DNA from: JBMNRY01 sp050944915
GTDB lineage: Bacteria; Bacillota; Limnochordia; JAAZLZ01
Direction: 5' to 3'
DNA: 8,020 bases
Assembly: GCA_050944915.1 (NCBI GenBank)
Contig: JBMNRY010000088.1
Location: forward strand, 1 to 8,020
Below are positions 5,428 through 8,020 of the stretch, piece after piece. Made by a program: the position numbers and the translations under genes. How positions within the stretch are numbered: position 1 is the first letter of the stretch; each line of letters starts with the position of its first letter. The notes under the pieces were generated by a model that was given only the letters and a program-made list of their open reading frames with translations, had not been told where the DNA came from and searched no databases.

Positions 5428-6420
5428 CTATTGCCCCGAAGTCGCAGGGGTCTCCGCGGCCTTAGACCTTTCTTTCCAAAGGGTGATCCTGTGATCTAGA
5501 GCCCCTAGCAGGCCGTTAGGCATATAGACGGCCAAGGCTACTACCGCGGCACCGTACATAATCGCCTTGTATTCCTGCAGGAAGCGCAACCACTCGGGAA
5601 CAAGGGTTAGCAACATTGCTCCCACGATTGGTCCGGCCACGTAGCCACGGCCTCCGATCAAGACCATACAGAGGACAATGACTGCTTCGTTGTAAATGAA
5701 CACGTCTGGGGAAATGTAGCCGACCATATGGGCATAAAGACTACCGGCGATACCACCGTAGAAAGCACTCAAGGTGAAAGCGAGGACCTTATAACGATAG
5801 GTATTAACACCGATAATCTCAGCAGCTAATTCGTCTTCCCGGATAGCTAACATGGCTCGACCGACCCGGGAATTCTTGAGAATCCAGGAGAAAAGGGTCA
5901 GTACAACCACAGCGATCAACAGGATGTAGTAATAATCGAAGGGGCTGGTATAACGGGTCCCAAAAAGCACCGGACGGGGAATGCCCGGCAGACCGTCGGC
6001 ACCTCTGGTCACAGAAGTCCAGTTTTCTAGGACCAGACGGGTAATTTCCAAGAACCCAATGGTAGTTACCGACAAGTAGAAACGGCGCAAGCGTCGCAAG
6101 CTGGGAATAGCCAACAGAAAACCGACTAGGGCCGTAAACACGGCTGCTGCTGCTAAGGCCACAAAGAAGTGGACTTTGTAATGAATGGATAACAGGGCCG
6201 ATACATAGGCACCGATACCCCAGAAGGCTACTTGGGTAAAGGACATCAAACCCGTATAGCCAAGGAGAATATTCAAACCAGCTGCCAATATCAGGTAGAT
6301 AAAGGCCAGATTAAACACAGTCATGTAATACCTGGATTGGATGACTTTCGGCACAAAGAATGCTGCCACTACGATTAAAGCGTAAAAGATCCATTGACCA
6401 TAATTTTGTTTCTTCTGCAT
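5428..6420 (-). CDS. livM: Branched-chain amino-acid type ABC transporter permease LivM
   Basis: An integral membrane permease of 330 residues of the BPD_transp_2 family, forming the translocation pore with LivH. Hydrophobic segments are visible around 11-25, 33-55, 60-78, 85-105, 163-180, 208-230, 243-275 and 283-300. Family motifs include GLNILLGYTGLMSF (48-61), followed by AFWGIGAY (65-72), and FYLSVTTIGFLEI (114-126). The cytoplasmic coupling loop, GRAMLAIREDELAAEIIGVN (187-206), contacts the ATPases. A later GGRGYVAGPIVGA motif is at 256-268. The C-terminus is a short hydrophilic tail. The start ATG at 6420 has AGGGGG with an 8-base gap. Only 12 bases separate it from livH and 21 from livG. 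Nothing looks truncated. Confidence 0.96.
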   Translation of the reverse strand: MQKKQNYGQWIFYALIVVAAFFVPKVIQSRYYMTVFNLAFIYLILAAGLNILLGYTGLMSFTQVAFWGIGAYVSALLSIHYKVHFFVALAAAAVFTALVGFLLAIPSLRRLRRFYLSVTTIGFLEITRLVLENWTSVTRGADGLPGIPRPVLFGTRYTSPFDYYYILLIAVVVLTLFSWILKNSRVGRAMLAIREDELAAEIIGVNTYRYKVLAFTLSAFYGGIAGSLYAHMVGYISPDVFIYNEAVIVLCMVLIGGRGYVAGPIVGAMLLTLVPEWLRFLQEYKAIMYGAAVVALAVYMPNGLLGALDHRITLWKERSKAAETPATSGQ

Positions 6421-6432
6421 CGTTACTACCCC

Positions 6433-7305
6433 CTAAACCTTTTCTGCTACAACTTCCCCAAAAATACCTTGGGGGCGGAAGAGCAGGAAGATAATTAGCA
6501 GCAGAAAGGCCCAGGCATCCCGATAAGCCGAAGAGAGATAATATGCCGCAAAGGTTTCGACAATACCAACACTTAAACCACCGACGATCGCGCCAGGGAT
6601 ACTACCGAAGCCTCCCACAACGGTCGAAGCAAAAGCCTTCGACAAGACGATGGCGATAGCCGGCGAAACGAAGAAGAGGGGAGCGGCAAAAATCCCGGCG
6701 ATGGTAGCCAAGATTGTGCTATATGCGAAGGTAATATCGATAATGCGGGGTACACGAATACCCATAAGAGATGCGGTCGTCTGGTCCTGGGCAACAGCCC
6801 TCATGCTGCGACCCAACCAAGTCCGCTTAAAGAACATGGTTTGGAAGGCTAATAAGGCGAGGGTAACCATAGCGATGGCGATATTCTGGGGAGGAACGTA
6901 GGCTCCGAAGATATTGAGCGGTGCTCCCGAGGCTAAAGGAGGGAAAAAGAGGGGAGCGCGACCCCAGAGAACATAAACACCATCATTGAGTAGAACCGAT
7001 ACACCGATTGTACTGATAATGACAATCGTCATATCCTCATGTCGTAACGGGTAATAAGCAACCCGTTCAAAGACAACACCTACAAAACCCATAACGATAG
7101 CCGAAGCAACTATCGCCCAAAACATAGGCAACCCTAAGCCCGTCAACATGGTCACACCGATGTAGGCACCGAGCATGACCAATGAGCCTTGGGCAAAGTT
7201 GACTACTCCAGCGGAGGTATAGATTAAAACGATACCTAATGCACAGAGAGCGTAAACAAAACCCATTGCTATACCACTAAATAGTAGCTGAAATATAGTA
7301 CTCAC
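6433..7305 (-). CDS. livH: Branched-chain amino-acid type ABC transporter permease LivH
   Basis: An integral membrane permease of 290 residues (BPD_transp_2 family) and the first gene of the transporter cluster. It starts with GTG (7303-7305), preceded by AGGAGAGG at 7311-7318. Motifs are GFVYALCALGIVLIYTSAG (15-33), the hallmark NFAQG (36-40), ISTIGVSVLLND (97-108), the coupling loop RAVAQDQTTASLMGI (169-183) and GGFGSIPGAIVGG (231-243). Hydrophobic segments occupy most of the chain, consistent with about eight spans. LivH-type permeases pair with a LivM, which follows after 12 bases. A 462-base gap to the tRNA upstream suggests the operon promoter and a long leader lie there. Assigning branched-chain amino acids as substrate is a family default; some relatives carry other amino acids, amides or urea. 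Confidence 0.96.
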   Translation of the reverse strand: MSTIFQLLFSGIAMGFVYALCALGIVLIYTSAGVVNFAQGSLVMLGAYIGVTMLTGLGLPMFWAIVASAIVMGFVGVVFERVAYYPLRHEDMTIVIISTIGVSVLLNDGVYVLWGRAPLFFPPLASGAPLNIFGAYVPPQNIAIAMVTLALLAFQTMFFKRTWLGRSMRAVAQDQTTASLMGIRVPRIIDITFAYSTILATIAGIFAAPLFFVSPAIAIVLSKAFASTVVGGFGSIPGAIVGGLSVGIVETFAAYYLSSAYRDAWAFLLLIIFLLFRPQGIFGEVVAEKV

Positions 7306-7560
7306 TGCTGCCTCTCCTATCCGATTAGAGATTTACGTCCCTTGTCTATTCGATGATAATCTTTCGCCGTAGAGCCTTTCTCTATCCCGTTATCCCTCCC
7401 TTCCTAACTAACAGATAGTTCAACAACTCCCCCCCAACTCCTGCCGACCCAACCCAAAATCTTGCCCGCTAGCTTCAGCACTATCTGACAAGTCAATCAA
7501 GATTAGCTAAAGACGCATGGAAAGCTGGCCTCCAGTGTAAACCCTTGGAAAAATGGCCAC

Positions 7561-7620
7561 AAAAAACCTGACCTACCTGGGCTGGGTTGGCGGGGATCCT
7601 AGGTCAACGGTCTTCGTTGA
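7561..7620 (-). promoter_or_regulatory. Candidate transcription attenuator in the livH leader
   Basis: In minus-strand order a perfect 6-bp stem TCAACG/CGTTGA with a 5-base loop (7620-7604) is followed by TGACCTA (7606-7600), which pairs with TAGGTCA (7575-7569). Two bases later come six T residues (7566-7561). The two stems share the bases at 7604-7606, so they exclude one another, as in antiterminator/terminator designs. Weak points are the modest stem (7 bp) and a 24-base loop. It does not show the conserved T-box sequence. Confidence 0.4.
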
Positions 7621-7657
7621 GGCCTTCCCTGCCGGAGGAACAGAAGCTATCTGATAG

Positions 7658-7684
7658 ATTATATCCATGGGACCCACTGGTCCC
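7658..7684 (-). promoter_or_regulatory. Possible -10 box with adjacent hairpin, livH operon promoter candidate
   Basis: TATAAT (7658-7663) is a perfect -10 consensus on the minus strand. At 17 bases upstream the hexamer TGGGGA (7681-7686) matches only three positions of TTGACA. The spacer is occupied by a 6-bp inverted repeat GGGACC-AGTG-GGTCCC (7669-7684), which could be a protein operator. Transcription would begin near 7651, giving a leader of roughly 345 bases. Confidence 0.4.
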
Positions 7685-7688
7685 CATT

Positions 7689-7719
7689 ATTTGTGGTTGA
7701 TGTTAGCTTCGCCACAAAT
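7689..7719. repeat. Inverted repeat just downstream of the tRNA terminator
   Basis: ATTTGTGG (7689-7696) and CCACAAAT (7712-7719) form a perfect 8-bp inverted repeat with a 15-base spacer. It directly follows the terminator T-run on the minus strand and precedes the livH promoter candidate. It could be an operator for the liv operon or a second 3' stem of the tRNA transcript. Confidence 0.4.
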
Positions 7720-7720
7720 C

Positions 7721-7756
7721 AAAAAAACCCTTGACTGAATTTAGCAGTCAAAGGTT
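7721..7756 (-). terminator. Intrinsic terminator of the tRNA-Gln unit
   Basis: The stem AACCTTTGACTG (7756-7745) pairs with CAGTCAAGGGTT (7737-7726) through 12 bp including one G-U, with a 7-base loop, and runs into seven T residues (7727-7721). It lies 11 bases after the tRNA 3' end. It should insulate livHMGF from tRNA transcription. Confidence 0.92.
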
Positions 7757-7767
7757 TTCCCTAGTTA

Positions 7768-7842
7768 TGGCTGGGAGACCAGGGCTCGAACCTGGGACTA
7801 TAGATCCAGAGTCTATCGTGTTGCCTATTACACCATCTCCCA
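7768..7842 (-). tRNA. tRNA-Gln (anticodon CUG)
   Basis: This 75-base tRNA folds fully by eye. The acceptor stem is TGGGAGA/TCTCCCA with the U1-A72 pair typical of bacterial tRNA-Gln. The D-stem is GTGT/ACAC with a GG-containing loop. The anticodon stem is ATAGA/TCTAT around loop CTCTGGA with anticodon CUG at 7807-7809. The variable loop has four bases and the T-arm is CCAGG-TTCGAGC-CCTGG. The discriminator is G and the CCA end is encoded (7768-7770). It reads CAG codons. It has its own promoter and terminator and appears to be a single-gene transcription unit unless other tRNAs lie beyond the window. Confidence 0.97.
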
Positions 7843-7853
7843 ACTTAAGACCA

Positions 7854-7882
7854 AGTATACCACCTTTATGGCCAAAAATCAA
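7854..7882 (-). promoter_or_regulatory. Promoter of tRNA-Gln
   Basis: TTGATT (7877-7882, four of six matches to -35) is followed after exactly 17 bases by TATACT (7854-7859, five of six matches to -10). A TG one base before the -10 makes an extended -10. The expected start point near 7847 lies a few bases before the mature tRNA 5' end at 7842. This is the best housekeeping-sigma promoter in the window. Confidence 0.85.
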
Positions 7883-8020
7883 GGGACTAGATGCAAAGGG
7901 TACGCGTCAAGGTTTAGTAGGCGAAAGACCTCGCTGGTGTTCCTTTGTTGGATAGTACCTTGTTAAACAGCACAAGCAAATCCGCCAAGGCCTCGTAGCG
8001 CCTTTATCCAAGGTTGTGTG

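Larger units (their letters stand above)
7306..7720 (-). other. livH upstream leader region
   Basis: About 415 bases lie between the tRNA terminator and livH, with no supported gene. From upstream to downstream the region holds an 8-bp inverted repeat (7689-7719), a GGGACC/GGTCCC hairpin (7669-7684) abutting a TATAAT box (7658-7663), an attenuator-like pair of competing stems (7561-7620), a long-range AATCTTG/CAAGATT inverted repeat (7497-7503 with 7457-7463), a short frame rich in Val and Leu codons (7404-7481) with no ribosome binding site, and a TAGAG/CTCTA stem near 7370-7384. Because the tRNA terminator insulates the region, the liv operon promoter should be here. Confidence 0.5.

Noticed and set aside
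7571..7650. A T-box riboswitch in front of livH
   Set aside because: The region has competing stems and a T-run, but I cannot find the conserved T-box sequence or a specifier-loop stem.
7731..7955. A plus-strand frame over the tRNA containing GRPGLEPGT
   Set aside because: This is the familiar false peptide produced by translating the reverse strand of a tRNA T-arm. The tRNA itself folds completely.
1..8020. Mobile elements, CRISPR arrays or phage genes
   Set aside because: No transposase, integrase, terminal inverted repeats with target duplications, or regularly spaced direct repeats are visible. The tRNA has no flanking copy of its 3' end in this window that would mark an attachment site.

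Overview
The window is dominated by one minus-strand locus for a high-affinity branched-chain-amino-acid type (HAAT/Liv) ABC importer. In transcription order it reads livH, livM, livG, livF, then three tandem, closely related periplasmic-binding-protein genes, called here SBP-A, SBP-B and SBP-C. SBP-C runs off the left edge. At the right end, also on the minus strand, sits a separate tRNA-Gln(CUG) unit with its own promoter and intrinsic terminator. No mobile element, CRISPR array or plus-strand gene can be supported.

Organism: strong AGGAGG-type ribosome binding sites, intrinsic terminators, a genomically encoded tRNA CCA end and a GC content near one half suggest a Bacillota-like bacterium. 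This is inference. All three binding proteins have signal peptides ending in a signal-peptidase-I type A-x-A site. None has a lipobox cysteine. That is unusual for a monoderm and hints at a diderm member or an unusual cell envelope.

Layout from right to left: tRNA promoter (about 7854-7882), tRNA-Gln (7768-7842) and its terminator (7721-7756). A roughly 400-base leader in front of livH follows, with a possible -10 box, several inverted repeats and an attenuator-like element (7561-7620). The four transporter genes come next (7305-3885), packed with gaps of 12 and 21 bases and one 20-base overlap. SBP-A, SBP-B and SBP-C follow, separated by 454 and 400 bases that carry terminators and duplicated leader elements.

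How the genes work together: LivH and LivM form the membrane channel, LivG and LivF are the ATPases, and the binding proteins deliver ligand. One permease served by several binding proteins recalls E. coli LivJ/LivK with LivHMGF. Here the binding-protein genes are the last genes, and at least SBP-B has a clear private terminator. The leaders of SBP-A and SBP-B share a short GGGG/CCCC hairpin and a second AGGAGGTG element at almost the same distance from the start codon. The duplicated unit therefore included regulatory DNA. The most interesting signals are these duplicated leaders, the uneven divergence between SBP-A and SBP-B, and the livH leader.
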